Assembly (NCBI GenBank): GCA_964344785.1
Contig: CAYFOR010000156.1
Coordinates: forward strand, 1-5,301
Length of the DNA stretch: 5,301 nt
Reading direction: 5' to 3'
DNA from: Thiopontia sp964344785
Lineage (GTDB): Bacteria; Pseudomonadota; Gammaproteobacteria; GCF-002020875
Positions 4,814 to 5,301 of this stretch are shown piece by piece; positions within the stretch are counted from its first letter, which is position 1, and the number at the start of each line of letters is the position of its first letter. The position numbers and the translations under genes were made by a program. A model generated the notes under the pieces. The model was not told the DNA's origin. It saw only the letters and a list, made by a program, of their open reading frames with translations, and made no database searches.

Positions 4814-5206
4814 TCATTTACCCAGATAGGGCTTGAACTTCATGTCTTCCACCAGAATATGGTACTCAAGCCACTCTTTCAGAAATTCGGCAGCACTATC
4901 GAGTTGTGCAAGATCACATGAGGTCACCAACAGGGAGGCCCGCTCTGAAAAGGCGACATGCTCTTCACGCTGCTTGTTGTACTCGGGGTATTCGATGGTC
5001 GCCAACAACCCCTCCTCGGCCTTGAAGTGGTAGTGCGAATAGTCACTCACCTTCATCAGGATCTTCAGATAGTCCCGCTTGGTTGGGGACTCCTGCTCAG
5101 ACAGGTCGATCACCTCATTCACGATCTCCATCAAAATCTGATGGTGATGGTCAATCAACTCATGACCGATCCCATACTTCTCACTGTCCCAGACAAATTT
5201 ATCCAT
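4814..5206 (-). CDS. Bacteriohemerythrin (single-domain, diiron O2-binding protein)
   Basis: This 130-residue soluble four-helix protein is of typical bacteriohemerythrin length. Family members bind O2, and often NO, at a non-haem diiron site for storage, delivery or sensing. Ligand motifs appear in order: W6 and GHELIDHHHQIL (14-25) with H22, HFKAEE (60-65) with H60 and bridging E64, YPEYNKQREEH (73-83) with H83, and WLEYHILVED (112-121) with H116 and bridging D121. The first position of the usual HxxxH pair is Q79, so one of the seven normal iron ligands is replaced by Gln; the codon is CAG, with no nearby frame problem. The start ATG has AGGT seven bases upstream. It is probably the first gene of the operon with the macrodomain and msrA genes. 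No signal peptide, sensor or chemotaxis domain is attached. Confidence 0.92.
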   Translation of the reverse strand: MDKFVWDSEKYGIGHELIDHHHQILMEIVNEVIDLSEQESPTKRDYLKILMKVSDYSHYHFKAEEGLLATIEYPEYNKQREEHVAFSERASLLVTSCDLAQLDSAAEFLKEWLEYHILVEDMKFKPYLGK

Positions 5207-5301
5207 TCAAACACCTGTCACTAGTAACGCATCGATTTTCAACGAGAAATCACTGGTGTCCCAACGTTTAATCGAATAAATTCAATTGGTTATTGATGAC
5301 G
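5207..5301 (-). promoter_or_regulatory. Upstream region of the hemerythrin operon
   Basis: The last 95 bases precede the hemerythrin start and should hold the operon's promoter if it begins here. The region is A+T-rich toward the window edge, and a Shine-Dalgarno (AGGT, 5213-5216) precedes the ATG. I find no -35/-10 pair of good quality and no clear FNR, OxyR or SoxR site; TTGAAT and TTGAAA occur on the minus strand but lack partners at the right distance. The window ends here, so an upstream gene in the same operon is not excluded. Confidence 0.35.

Overview
The window looks like chromosomal DNA from a Gammaproteobacterium. The MsrA, macrodomain and hemerythrin proteins resemble gammaproteobacterial family members, and codon use is even, at about half G+C. 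This placement rests on recalled protein similarity only; no rRNA or other marker gene is present. All four well-supported genes lie on the minus strand.

Layout, right to left (direction of transcription): a single-domain bacteriohemerythrin (5206-4814), a YmdB-type macrodomain protein (4755-4252, GTG start) and a peptide methionine sulfoxide reductase A with a signal peptide (4235-3648). Gaps of 58 and 16 bases suggest one operon. A 724-base region without a firm gene follows (2924-3647). After it comes a 914-codon gene (2923-179, TTG start) for a 12-helix RND/MMPL-type transporter with a cyclic-nucleotide-binding domain fused to its C-terminus. The last 178 bases (1-178) lead toward a gene outside the window and contain a tandem 9-bp repeat and a strong Shine-Dalgarno sequence followed by Met-Lys-stop.

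The right-hand operon reads as an oxygen/oxidative-stress cassette: a diiron O2/NO-binding protein, an ADP-ribose or O-acetyl-ADP-ribose hydrolase, and an exported repair enzyme for oxidised methionine. The functional link is inferred from spacing and family roles. The transporter probably has its own promoter, and its CNB domain suggests that a cyclic nucleotide controls its activity.

The least explained part is the 724-base gap. It holds a possible plus-strand membrane peptide of 28 codons (47 with the alternative start) with a good ribosome binding site. It also has a perfect 10-bp dyad across that peptide's stop codon, three more dyads in the next 60 bases, two DnaA-box consensus sites 3 bp apart, and a stretch about 72% A+T. 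It may be a regulatory or DnaA-binding region. I could not identify it as a known element, and the evidence does not establish a replication origin.
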